Origin: CAVVEC01 sp963770485
GTDB taxonomy: Bacteria > Acidobacteriota > Terriglobia > Terriglobales > Acidobacteriaceae
DNA length: 64,000 nucleotides
Assembly (NCBI GenBank): GCA_963770485.1
Contig: CAVYPX010000014.1
Coordinates: 1-64,000, forward strand
Reading direction: 5' to 3'
Made by a program: the position numbers and the translations under genes. Shown one piece after another: positions 33,851-43,726 of the stretch. The notes under the pieces were generated by a model. It worked only from the letters and a program-made list of their open reading frames with translations, had not been told where the DNA came from and ran no database searches. The number at the start of each line of letters is the position of its first letter. Positions within the stretch are counted from its first letter, which is position 1.

Positions 33851-34845
33851 GCGGTCCATTGCTCGGCAGGAGTGTGTGATTCGGATCACTAGCAGCTGTG
33901 GAAAATTTTGTGGAAGGGTGGGTCCCCGTCGAACTATCACCTGTAGTAGTACCGGCGTGGGTGCCACTTTAGCGGCGCCAAGATCCCCTAAGTCACACGA
34001 TCCCGTGACGTTACCAGTTTGTAAAGATATCTGCGAGGTCTCCTTGGAGAGTTCGATAATTTCAGGCAACCTTTGAGATTTGCACATGCGCGGGGACGTC
34101 CGTCCGTTCCTGGGCCGCAGAGTGAACAACTTTCCCGCCCTAACGTCGCAAAAAGCGCGACGTTGAGGATGGGGCACCCCGGCATTCGCGCGGCAGGATG
34201 GATTCCAATCTGCCCCCGGTGGCGTGCCGTCCAATGCGATTCGATCTCCACAACATCGTCTTCTCCGGTGGCGTAGTGGCGGAAGCGGGTCGAACGCCAA
34301 TCCTCCGGGCGCACGACCAGGCCCCGCCGACTTCTCCGTAAGCGTAGGTCCGCGCTGCTGGCGCCGCCGAGCGTCGAATGGCCGCTCGTTCGGCACCCTT
34401 CGACTTCCCCCTCGGCTTCGCTCGGGGCCTCGGCAAAACAAGGCAGGCTCTTGAAGCCGTGACCTTCCACGCTCTCCCCGGCGTGCGCCTTTGTTCCAAA
34501 TGGAAGGCTAAAATCCCCACCCTAACGTCGCAAAGAACGCTCCGTTAGGATGGGGCACCCGGCAGAGTTTCGAGTGCATTAAGTAGAGGCGGGCAGGCAA
34601 ACTGGAATGCGATTGGCAGCTGATTCGCAAGTGATTGGCAACCGCAACGACGCGATGCGAGCAACCACACGGGAACTAAAACCGAAGCAGGCACGGATTG
34701 CCTGCGGATGACGTGCTGATGTTTGATTGTGCAGCGGATGATGGGAGATGCGGAGTACTACTTTACGATTGTGCCGAGGCTGCCGGGCGGCCTGACCCCC
34801 GAGGATGGGACCAGGCGACCGGCATCGCCTAACAAACGCTGAGAC
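33851..34845. other. Repeat-rich intergenic region
   Basis: About 1 kb without an intact gene. It holds REP-type hairpins at 34142-34164 (AACGTCGC...GCGACGTT) and 34521-34549 (CCTAACG...CGTTAGG), both followed by GGATGGGGCACCC, and a transposase tail remnant between them. Near 34738 a short open frame (MMGDAEYYFTIVPRLPGG) may be another gene remnant. Confidence 0.6.
34187..34350 (-). pseudogene. REP-associated tyrosine transposase (Y1_Tnp) C-terminal remnant
   Basis: The translated stretch RSRRGLVVRPEDWRSTRFRH, YATGEDDVVEIESHWTAR reads like the last 50 residues of acidobacterial REP-associated transposases (NPVRRGLV..PEDW.WSSFRHY...VEIES.WTARKRE). The catalytic HUH and Tyr parts are absent. 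A second copy lies at 36951-37115, and REP hairpins flank both. This is a family judgement from remembered patterns. Confidence 0.6.
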
Positions 34846-35190
34846 TCACTGTTCTGTTCCGGTCATTGACACATAAAGGACGAGTTGCCCGTTGATCCAG
34901 TATGACTCTGCCCCCTGGTTTATAGTTACGCAGGCGTTAGGGTCGCCGTTGGTGTCGCACACGATCACTGCGGAACTCTGCGCCACCGGAGTGTAGTAAT
35001 AGTCGCCGTTTTGAGGGTGATTCACCCACAGGGTGGTCTCCGTGGAATCATAACGAGCTACCCACCAGATCGGCGCACTGGATGGCCCGCCTGGTACCTC
35101 ATCGGCGGCCCCGGTAAGAGTGACATAGCCAGAGCCCGTGCAAACGATCTGCGACTGCGCCAATGCCCCTACCGCACATAGCAACAGCAT
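34846..35190 (-). CDS. Small secreted protein, possibly truncated at its 5' end
   Basis: 114 residues beginning MLLLCAVGALAQSQIVCTGS, then a beta-rich domain (WWVARYDSTETTLWVNHPQN, SAVIVCDTNGDPNACVTI). The signal peptide looks short. The in-frame codons upstream read AGVFAA after a TAA stop, as if the original start and first residues have been lost. There is no ribosome site at the ATG. It may be a decaying gene or use an unusual start. No family is recognised. Confidence 0.45.
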   Translation of the reverse strand: MLLLCAVGALAQSQIVCTGSGYVTLTGAADEVPGGPSSAPIWWVARYDSTETTLWVNHPQNGDYYYTPVAQSSAVIVCDTNGDPNACVTINQGAESYWINGQLVLYVSMTGTEQ

Positions 35191-35290
35191 GGCGGCAAAT
35201 ACGCCAGCTTAGTGGTGAGCCTAAAGTTGAGGGTGCTTCGCCGTCGCGGTTTACGAAAGGAAATGTGAGCCCAGAGTTGAGGTTAAGCGC

Positions 35291-35974
35291 CTACCTGGTT
35301 CCCAGCACGGCAAACGTCGCAAGATAGAAATTTTCGAGCGTCCAGCCTTCGTCGCTCTCGTCATAGGCAAACTCTCCCATGGTACCTTTGTACGTGAAGA
35401 CCCAATCATCCCACTCCGTGCCGGTGGCAGCGGCGACCACCCAATATTGCGTTCCCTTCTGCACGGGCAGACCCTGTCCGTCCTTGACCAACGTGTACAG
35501 GCAGGGGTAAGAACCAAATTTTCCTACTCGGCTAGTGACCCAAGTGTGAATAGGATTGCCGGGCAGGCCGCCGCTGTCTTCATTTAGGCTAATCACCACT
35601 CCGCGAGTGCCGGTTGTCCAGAGCATGCCCAGCTTGAGTTTCGTCACGGTTGCGTCCGCTTTGGGCGTAAAACTCATGGCGATATATTGGGACTGGCCAA
35701 ACTCAGAATCTTCCCCAGCGACAACCCAGCCGTCGCCGGATGAGTTGTAGCATTTTGGCTTCTTACCGAAATTGTTGAAGATCGTGTAGAGACCCGCGCC
35801 GTCATCCGCCGATGCCTTTGTCTCGCCCACCCCAATCGCTGAGTTCATGGATACGGAGGCTGGGGTGCCCGCAAGCAGCACGAATCTGCCGTTCCCGAAG
35901 CTTTGGGCGAATGGATGCCCGCAGAGCAGCAATGTCGCAAATACAAGGGCGGATACTCTGGCGATAAGTTTCAT
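35291..35974 (-). CDS. Secreted beta-sandwich-like protein, unknown function
   Basis: 227 residues from the ATG at 35974, which has GGAGG 5 bases upstream. A signal peptide (VSALVFATLLLCGHPFAQS) is followed by a domain with SQYIAMSFTPKADATVTKLK, GVVISLNEDSGGLPGNPIHT and GTQYWVVAAATGTEWDDWVF. This pattern is shared with exported 'choice-of-anchor' proteins that carry a sorting tail, but no tail is evident here. Function unknown. Confidence 0.65.
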   Translation of the reverse strand: MKLIARVSALVFATLLLCGHPFAQSFGNGRFVLLAGTPASVSMNSAIGVGETKASADDGAGLYTIFNNFGKKPKCYNSSGDGWVVAGEDSEFGQSQYIAMSFTPKADATVTKLKLGMLWTTGTRGVVISLNEDSGGLPGNPIHTWVTSRVGKFGSYPCLYTLVKDGQGLPVQKGTQYWVVAAATGTEWDDWVFTYKGTMGEFAYDESDEGWTLENFYLATFAVLGTR

Positions 35975-36950
35975 GCGAACCTCCAATTCCGCGATTATGT
36001 GCGCCTCTTCAGGGCAACACGGAGACAACTGCCCGGCCAATGGTTCTGCACACGTCAGATTAGTTTGTGAAGCGCTTTTCCCTTCCCCTCCTCAGAATCA
36101 CGCACCCAAAACAAGCTTGAAACGATATGATTCGCGGGTAGAGCTGAGTCGCAGTTATTGCAGCTGTGATCCAGCAGTAGAGGCGAGTCGCAGTCATGCG
36201 GAGTATGCGCTGGAGATCTTGTTTGTCAAGAGATTTCGCTTCACCGCCAAAGAGTCTTTGTTTTCGTCAATTTAGGATTCTCGTTCTTGGACAAAATGCC
36301 AGCCGGAGTGAGCACGATTGGAATTTGGCGCGTTCGTCTACAGTCTGGCAGCGGCTATTCTGATTGCACTCGGCCTTTGGATAGGGGTTGAGGCGATAAC
36401 TTTGATTCAGTAATCGTCGTTGCAGCCGCCCAATGCTGCATCTGGATCGTCGCAGGCAACAGTAATCCCACGCTGGCGCAGCGCCGTTAGGACGAGCATG
36501 AGGCCCAGGATGATATCGCAGCAGCTGGTTCTGGGTTTTGGCGGCTGCGAGATCGAGGAGTACGTTCCCATAACGTTGCCGGCTAGCTTCGTCGGCCGCA
36601 ACCAACTCGTCCCGTCCTTCGCCGAACTCAAGAAGTCTATTGCTGACCTCACGGATGCCTTCAGCTCTTCGCGAGGGGACACGATCATAGCTTTGACCAG
36701 CGCCAAAGTCATCGTATACGACGTCACCGGAGCGAAACTCGGCGCAAAGTTGCTCGAAGCCGATTTCCCTAGCGGAGCGGTTTCGGTTATGGGCCAGTGG
36801 GCCGTTGGCACGCACGTCGAGGACTGGAGCTGGCAAGTTCAGCAGTGGCAAGCTCATCCGCCTGCGGGGCCTGTCATATCGGTCAGGTCCGACAAACAAC
36901 CTTCGGTTCACTGAGCACCCGTTTGTGACTGGTAATGCAGGCTCGCGCAT
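35975..36950. other. Intergenic region, no firm gene
   Basis: About 975 bp. Overlapping frames on both strands between 36405 and 36914 lack ribosome sites and give implausible proteins. A TTG-started frame at 36318-36413 encodes a 31-residue hydrophobic peptide (FVYSLAAAILIALGLWIGVE) that could be a single-span membrane peptide, but the start is weak. Confidence 0.4.
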
Positions 36951-37115
36951 TCGCGCGGCGGGATAGATCCCAAGTTGCTCCCGCTTGCGTGCCGTCCAAT
37001 GCGATTCGATCTCCACAACATCGTCTTCTGCGGTGGCGTAGTGGCAGAAGCGGGTCGAACGCCAATCCTCCGGGCGCAGGACCAGGCCCCGCCGACTTCT
37101 CCGTAAGCGTAGCTC
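36951..37115 (-). pseudogene. Second REP-associated transposase C-terminal remnant
   Basis: RSRRGLVLRPEDWRSTRFCH, YATAEDDVVEIESHWTARKR, EQLGIYPAAR. This is closely similar to 34187-34350; the repeat extends about 200 bp at DNA level (34184-34400 against 36948-37165). Only the tail of the protein remains. Confidence 0.62.
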
Positions 37116-37221
37116 TGCGCTGCTGGCGCAGCCGTGCGTCGGAGACCGGTCGTTCGGCACGGCTGAAGCCGTGCCCTTCCACGCTCTCAGCTCCATTTGC
37201 ATGATGTCACAATCGTCACGC

Positions 37222-37450
37222 ACACCCGGCCCGACGTTAACCCGCCCCTTGCCAAGAACCGGCAAGGAGCGGGGCACCCCCAAATAGGAGGACGTTTTGG
37301 GATTGGGCACGAGCGGGGCCGCTCGCGCCTACATCACAGCTTTACCATCCTAACGTCGGAAAAAACGCGACGTTAAGGATCGGGCACCCTTGGGGTTTGG
37401 GGCGCTGAAAAAACAGGTCCCTCCACTCCGCTTCTCCGGTCGGGATGACA
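37222..37450. repeat. Cluster of REP-type and GTCATCCCGA-type repeats
   Basis: Hairpin CCGCCCCTTGCC...GGCAAGGAGCGGGG near 37240-37275. Hairpin ATCCTAACGTCG...CGACGTTAAGGAT at 37347-37380, followed by CGGGCACCC. At 37403-37450, in reverse, GTCCCTCCACTCCGCTTCTC then CGGTCGGGATGACA, matching the end of the tandem array at 19571-19613. Downstream of lepA on the minus strand. Confidence 0.7.
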
Positions 37451-37475
37451 GAATCATGGACAGAATCTCGCTGCC

Positions 37476-39284
<1,809 letters not shown>

Positions 39285-39353
39285 GGCGAGTGCGGTTAAC
39301 TATTGATTCTAACAGGCGATCAAACCGAGCTGATCGTCTAGAATCAGACTCTC

Positions 39354-39950
39354 ATGCTGGTTCTCGCCTCTGCTTCCCCGCGCCGTCAGGAGCTTCTCCG
39401 CAATGCTGGCATTCCATTCGTGGTACAACCCACCGATATCCCGGAGGCGCCGCAAGCAGGAGAGTTCCCGCAAGCTTGTGCGGAACGCCTGGCGCGGGAA
39501 AAAGCCTTGGCGGTGTTTCATGACCGGCCGCATGACATCATTCTGGGCGCGGACACCATCGTTATTGTTGATAGTCAAATTCTGGGCAAGCCCCGCGACC
39601 CAGCCGATGCCGTTCGCATGTTGCGCCTGCTCTCGGGTCGAAGTCATCAAGTAATCACTGGAGTTTGTCTCGTCGGTCCTCCTTCCGAACTGCGAACTGG
39701 GAATCGGGAACTGACAACTGCTTTTGAAGACACTCGCTCCGAGACGACCCTTGTCACGATGGATGCCTTCGGTGATGATGAGATCCAGGCTTACGTAGCA
39801 ACGTCTGAGCCCATGGACAAGGCCGGCGCATACGCCATCCAGGGTATGGCTTCGCGCTGGATTTCCAGAATCGAAGGTGACTATTTCAACGTCGTGGGAT
39901 TACCGGTTTCGCTGGTGTACCGAATGCTGCGGGAGCACGGAGCCGCTTGA
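39354..39950 (+). CDS. maf: Maf-family nucleotide pyrophosphatase
   Basis: 198 residues. The N-terminal substrate loop is LVLASASPRRQELLRNAGIP, the metal/base region is DIILGADTIVIVDSQILGKP, and the C-terminal motif is MDKAGAYAIQGMASRWISRI. Maf proteins hydrolyse non-canonical nucleoside triphosphates or dTTP/UTP. Between VITGVCLVG and TTLVTMDAF about 15-18 extra residues (PPSELRTGNRELTTAFEDTR) replace the usual short link; their DNA (GAACTGCGAACTGGGAATCG) matches an intergenic repeat type seen at 60755-60787 and 61570-61612. The insertion lies in a loop, so the enzyme may still work. Confidence 0.9.
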   Translation: MLVLASASPRRQELLRNAGIPFVVQPTDIPEAPQAGEFPQACAERLAREKALAVFHDRPHDIILGADTIVIVDSQILGKPRDPADAVRMLRLLSGRSHQVITGVCLVGPPSELRTGNRELTTAFEDTRSETTLVTMDAFGDDEIQAYVATSEPMDKAGAYAIQGMASRWISRIEGDYFNVVGLPVSLVYRMLREHGAA

Positions 39951-40002
39951 GGCTGCGCGCGTGGAGATTTCGCGAAAGAATACTGTCCGGTTGCCGTCCT
40001 GA

Positions 40003-40359
40003 GAGGCTGTGACTTTTTGCTTTGTCGCATTTCAAGGCGACATGGCATTCCACGAATTTATCGCGCCTTCAAGTCTGTCATCCTGAGCGCAGCGGCCGCT
40101 TCGCGAAGCGAAGCAGCCACGGAGTCGAAGGACTCCTATTCGCATGGGGCAGGATGAATTTAGAAAGGCGTTTTCACGAGGCTGCGAAGCGAAATTCCCT
40201 GTAAGGCCTGCGCCAGGCTTCAGAGTCACGGGGTCCTTCGACTGCGTTGTCGTGCGCTTCGCGCGCGACAACTTCGCTCAGGATGACAGATCTTTGAGGG
40301 TGCGGTGAATTGGTGACGTGCCATGTCATCCTGCAATACCAGAAAAAAGTCACAGGCTC
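40003..40359. repeat. 357-bp palindromic element with long imperfect terminal inverted repeats
   Basis: The left end GAGGCTGTGACTTTTT (40003-40018) and right end AAAAAAGTCACAGGCTC (40343-40359) are complementary, and similarity continues about 50 bp inward (GACATGGCA...TGCCATGTC). Inside are two opposed copies of the GTCATCCTGAGCG...GTCGAAGGACTCC repeat. No gene is present; the larger interval 39951-40554 is all repeat-type DNA. Confidence 0.65.
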
Positions 40360-40554
40360 CGAGCGCAGCGAGGGATCTGCAGTTCCGTCATTCTAAGAAA
40401 CTGCAGATTTCCCTCGACTTCGCTCGGGACAGGCTCTGGTCGCTGCGCTCTTCGGAATGACAAAGGTTGACTCCGGCGGCAGGTTTTCTTCGCTGCCCGC
40501 ATTCGTCGAAAGCCCAAGCAACGGGCGCGAGGCAGTCGCGGTTAAGATAATCCA

Positions 40555-41496
40555 ATGCCCATCACCCTGGCCCAAGTCGAAGAAGCGCGGCGCAACATTG
40601 CGGCGGTTGTCTTACGGACTCCGCTGGTCCGGTGCAATACGGACGCACCGGCGGATTTGTATCTGAAGCTGGAAAGCCTTCAGCCGATCGGATCGTTCAA
40701 GATCCGTGGAGCGACCAACGTGATGGCCCGCACTCCGCGCCAGCGGCTGGAACGGGGAGTGTTGACCGCCTCGGCCGGCAACATGGCGCAAGGCGTGGCA
40801 TTCTGCGCGCGGCGCATGGGCGTTCCGGCGACCATTATCGCTCCCGATACGGCTCCTGCAACCAAGATTCGCGCGGTCGAGCGGATGGGTGGGCGCGTGA
40901 TCAAGGTACCCTTTGCCGATTGGTGGCGAACCTTCGAGACTCGCTCCTACCCCGGGGTCGAGGCCACATTTATCCACGCCTTTGACGATCCCGACGTCAT
41001 GGCGGGGAATGGCACGATCGCTCTTGAGCTATTGGAAGACCTGCCCGACTTGGACGCTGTGGTGATCCCATGGGGCGGCGGAGGGTTGTCGTGCGGCATC
41101 GCGGCCGTGTTGCGAGCGCGCGCGCCTGGCGTGAAGATTTACGCTGCCGAGATCGAAACCGCAGCGCCGCTGGCCGCATCGCTGGCCGCGGGTGAGCCGC
41201 GCACGGTCGAATACCGGCCCTCATTCGTGGACGGCATCGGCAGCAAAACCGTGTTTCCGAATATGTTCGAACATGCGCGCAGGCTGCTGGACGGGGCTCT
41301 GGTCGTGTCCCTGACTGAAGCAGCGCGTGCCATGAAACTACTGGCCGAACGGAACCGGGTGATCATCGAGGGCGCCGCCGCTTGTGCGGTCGCAGCCGCT
41401 CTGTCAGGCCGCGCCGGCACGGGCAGGATCGTGGCCATTGTATCCGGCGGCAACATCGACCTGGAGAAGTTCACGGAGTTGGTGAGCCAGGCCTGA
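40555..41496 (+). CDS. PLP-dependent threonine/serine dehydratase-like enzyme
   Basis: 313 residues of PLP fold type II. The Schiff-base lysine is in LQPIGSFKIRGATNV, the substrate loop is TASAGNMAQGVA, the phosphate-binding glycine loop is PWGGGGLSCGI, and the C-terminal SGGNIDLEKF motif is present. The length fits catabolic threonine ammonia-lyase or serine racemase types; no ACT regulatory domain is present. It converts threonine (or serine) to 2-oxobutanoate (or pyruvate) and ammonia. The usual SSGNHAQ is SAGNMAQ here, so substrate choice is uncertain. Transcribed alone. Confidence 0.85.
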   Translation: MPITLAQVEEARRNIAAVVLRTPLVRCNTDAPADLYLKLESLQPIGSFKIRGATNVMARTPRQRLERGVLTASAGNMAQGVAFCARRMGVPATIIAPDTAPATKIRAVERMGGRVIKVPFADWWRTFETRSYPGVEATFIHAFDDPDVMAGNGTIALELLEDLPDLDAVVIPWGGGGLSCGIAAVLRARAPGVKIYAAEIETAAPLAASLAAGEPRTVEYRPSFVDGIGSKTVFPNMFEHARRLLDGALVVSLTEAARAMKLLAERNRVIIEGAAACAVAAALSGRAGTGRIVAIVSGGNIDLEKFTELVSQA

Positions 41497-41550
41497 TCCG
41501 GTTCGTCGACGGGACGGCACAAATCTCGAACGGCCGCGGGCTGCCTGCTG

Positions 41551-41693
41551 GGTAGTGGTGCAGTTTGAGAAGGAAGCGAGCCAAACGCGCGATTATTCTG
41601 TCGCGCAGAGCGCGACAGTTCGCGCGGCTCGCCCAGATCCCTCGCTGCGCAAAGAACTTCGCTCGGGATGACAAATCAAACTGCGCCACTACC
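41551..41693. repeat. 143-bp MITE-like element, copy 1
   Basis: 18-bp terminal inverted repeats: GGTAGTGGTGCAGTTTGA (41551-41568) and TCAAACTGCGCCACTACC (41676-41693), one mismatch. The interior has an internal hairpin (TGTCGCG...CGCGACA) and the phrase GATCCCTCGCTGCGCAAAGA. It has no coding capacity. Related copies are at about 43541-43700 and, inverted, 59757-59882. Confidence 0.8.
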
Positions 41694-41709
41694 GATTGCT
41701 GAGTGATTG

Positions 41710-42768
41710 CTACGTACTGGGGACTAAACGCTCGGCTCCGGCAAGCTTCCTGAGCGAGTCTCCAAACGGGGCCTGCGCAATTCCTCGCTCGGTCACAATC
41801 GCGGACACGTATTTTGCGGGCGTAACATCGAACGCCGGGTTCTCCACCTGTACCCCGTCCGGAACCATCTGCTTGCCGGCAATGTGCGTGACTTCCTTCG
41901 CGTCGCGCTGCTCAATGGGAATCTTGCTGCCGTCCGGGGTTTCCAGATCGATCGTCGAAAACGGCGCGGCCACATAGAACGGAATGCCGTGTTCCTTGGC
42001 CAGCACCGCGAGCGTATAAGTTCCGATCTTATTGGCGACGTCGCCGTTGGCCGCGATGCGATCCGCGCCCACCACAATCGCGCCAATCTTGCCATGCTGC
42101 ATCAGAGCGCCGGCCATGTTATCGGAGATGACGGTAGTGGGAATCCCGTCTTTCATCAGTTCCCACGCGGTCAGCCGCGAGCCTTGCAGAAAAGGCCGGG
42201 TTTCGTCGGCGTAGACGTGGATCTTCTTTCCCTGCTCGACGGCGGCCCGGATCACGCCCAGCGCCGTGCCATAGCCGCAAGTCGCCAGCGCCCCGGCGTT
42301 GCAGTGCGTGAGGACACCTCCGCTGGCAGGCATAAGGGTCGCGCCGTGTCGCCCCATAGCTTGGTTGGCGGCGATATCTTCGGCGTGCATGCGCTGCGCT
42401 TCTTCGATGAGCGCCTGCTTGATCTGCGGCAGAGGCCGGATCCTGAGCAACTCGAATTTGTCGCGCATGCGGCGGATGGCCCAGAAAAGATTCACCGCGG
42501 TTGGCCGGGTCTTGCCGATCACTTCACACGCTTGATCAAACTCCCGCTTCAGTTCGCCGACGGTTTCGGCTTTCGAGTTCTTTACCGCCAGCGCGATCCC
42601 CATGGCTGCAGCCACGCCAATGGCGGGCGCGCCCCGCACCACCATGTTGCGGATCACGTCCGCGACCTGCTCGTAGGTCTTGCAGGTGACGTAGGTTTCT
42701 TCCGTGGGCAGCTTCGTCTGATCGATGAAGCGAACGCCCTTGTCAGTCCATTCCAGAGTTTGAATCAT
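41710..42768 (-). CDS. mtnA: S-methyl-5-thioribose-1-phosphate isomerase
   Basis: 352 residues from MIQTLEWTDKGVRFIDQTKL. Family motifs are VVRGAPAIGVAAAMGIALAV, LTHCNAGALATCGYGTALGV with the catalytic Cys, and VVGADRIAANGDVANKIGTY with the catalytic Asp. It isomerises methylthioribose-1-phosphate to the ribulose form in methionine salvage. An earlier ATG in frame would only add repeat-encoded residues (RRTTNDEQ), so 42768 is preferred. The pyrE gene lies upstream, 49 bp away, on the same strand. Confidence 0.93.
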   Translation of the reverse strand: MIQTLEWTDKGVRFIDQTKLPTEETYVTCKTYEQVADVIRNMVVRGAPAIGVAAAMGIALAVKNSKAETVGELKREFDQACEVIGKTRPTAVNLFWAIRRMRDKFELLRIRPLPQIKQALIEEAQRMHAEDIAANQAMGRHGATLMPASGGVLTHCNAGALATCGYGTALGVIRAAVEQGKKIHVYADETRPFLQGSRLTAWELMKDGIPTTVISDNMAGALMQHGKIGAIVVGADRIAANGDVANKIGTYTLAVLAKEHGIPFYVAAPFSTIDLETPDGSKIPIEQRDAKEVTHIAGKQMVPDGVQVENPAFDVTPAKYVSAIVTERGIAQAPFGDSLRKLAGAERLVPST

Positions 42769-42769
42769 T

Positions 42770-42803
42770 TGTTCGTCGTTGGTCGTTCGTCGTTGGTCGT
42801 CGC
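42770..42803. repeat. GTTCGTCGTTGGTCGTTCGTC short-unit repeat
   Basis: A run of 7- to 10-base units (TTCGTCGTTGGTCG) directly upstream of mtnA. The same text lies at 59622-59652 and, complemented, in the dnaG insertion at 23719-23800. Confidence 0.75.
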
Positions 42804-42817
42804 CCCGTCGTAGAGCA

Positions 42818-43486
42818 CTAGACCTTATGCACTTGGCAGCGGTTCCTCGGCATATTCGTAACTGCAGGCCGTCCACACAGTTCGCAAGCGCCAGCCACCG
42901 CGAATACGGTCGGCAAGGGTACCCGGGGCCGTTTCACGTGCTCCCGGCGGACGTCATTGGCAGTAAAGATCGAAACAAAGGGTGCAGGCGCAGCGGCTTT
43001 CTCTACCTCCGGTCGACCCTTGGCTTCCTCGCGTTCCACCAAACACATTACGCCGACGATCTCAAATCCAAATTTCCGCGCGACTTCAATGGCCTGAATC
43101 GTGGAGGCACCCGTGGTGCAGACGTCGTCCACAATCACTACGCGCGCGCCTTCCTCGCGAAAGCCTTCGATCCGCTGTCGGGTCCCGTGGCCCTTTTCGC
43201 CTTTGCGAACGAGGAAGCCGTGGATTTCGCCGCTGGTGAGCGCAACCGCCACCACGATCGGATCTGCGCCCAAGCTCAATCCGCCGACGGCTTGTGGCCG
43301 CCATCCATGCTTCCGGATTTCGTCGAGGAACACCTGCCCCGTGAGTTGCGAACCGCGTGCGTCCAAAGTCGTAGTGCGGCAATCCACGTAATAATCGCTC
43401 GTGCCGCCCGACGAAAGCTTGAACTTTCCGAGCCGGAAAGATTTCATCGCCAGCAGACGCAGGAGTTCCTGACGCGGGGAAGGCAT
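42818..43486 (-). CDS. pyrE: Orotate phosphoribosyltransferase
   Basis: 222 residues. The PRPP-binding motif is VVIVDDVCTTGAST, the substrate region is FKLSSGGTSDYYVDCRTTTL, and the flexible loop is RKGEKGHGTRQRIEGF. It joins orotate to PRPP to give OMP in pyrimidine synthesis. The C-terminal 25 residues (AVAGACELCGRPAVTNMPRN) contain a CELC...C pattern that could be a small metal site not typical of the family. It stands with mtnA rather than with other pyr genes. Confidence 0.93.
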   Translation of the reverse strand: MPSPRQELLRLLAMKSFRLGKFKLSSGGTSDYYVDCRTTTLDARGSQLTGQVFLDEIRKHGWRPQAVGGLSLGADPIVVAVALTSGEIHGFLVRKGEKGHGTRQRIEGFREEGARVVIVDDVCTTGASTIQAIEVARKFGFEIVGVMCLVEREEAKGRPEVEKAAAPAPFVSIFTANDVRREHVKRPRVPLPTVFAVAGACELCGRPAVTNMPRNRCQVHKV

Positions 43487-43540
43487 GAATACTCAAGATA
43501 GCAGTAGCTAGGGGCTAGTAGCTAGTAGCTGGGGGCTCAG

Positions 43541-43700
43541 ATAGTGGCGCAGTGTGGTAAGGAAGCGAGCTAAAACGCGCGAATATGGTGTCGCAAAGAA
43601 TGCGACACATCGCGCGGCTCGCCCAGAGCCCCTTCGACTTCGCTCAGGGCAGGCTCTCCCTGCGCAAAGAACGCTTGCTCGGGGCGGATCAAACCGCACC
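43541..43700. repeat. MITE-like element, copy 2, between opposed GCTAGTAGCT repeats
   Basis: It starts ATAGTGGCGCAGTGTGG and ends GGATCAAACCGCACC (diverged terminal repeats), with an interior matching copy 1. Outside it lie AGCTAGTAGCT units on the left (43504-43532) and complementary TAGCTACCAGCTAC units on the right (43700-43732), so the element sits in the middle of another inverted repeat pair. Confidence 0.7.
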
Positions 43701-43726
43701 CCTAGCTCTTAGCTACCAGCTACTCG

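Noticed and set aside
36267..37310. Minus-strand open frame of 347 codons
   Set aside because: It strings together a transposase remnant, repeat DNA and non-coding text; no start signal and no consistent domain.
41884..42813. Plus-strand open frame (309 codons)
   Set aside because: Antisense to mtnA, whose catalytic motifs are complete.
42769..42876. N-terminal extension of mtnA
   Set aside because: Adds only residues encoded by the GTCGTTGG repeat and overlaps the pyrE end; the family start is MIQTLEW at 42768.
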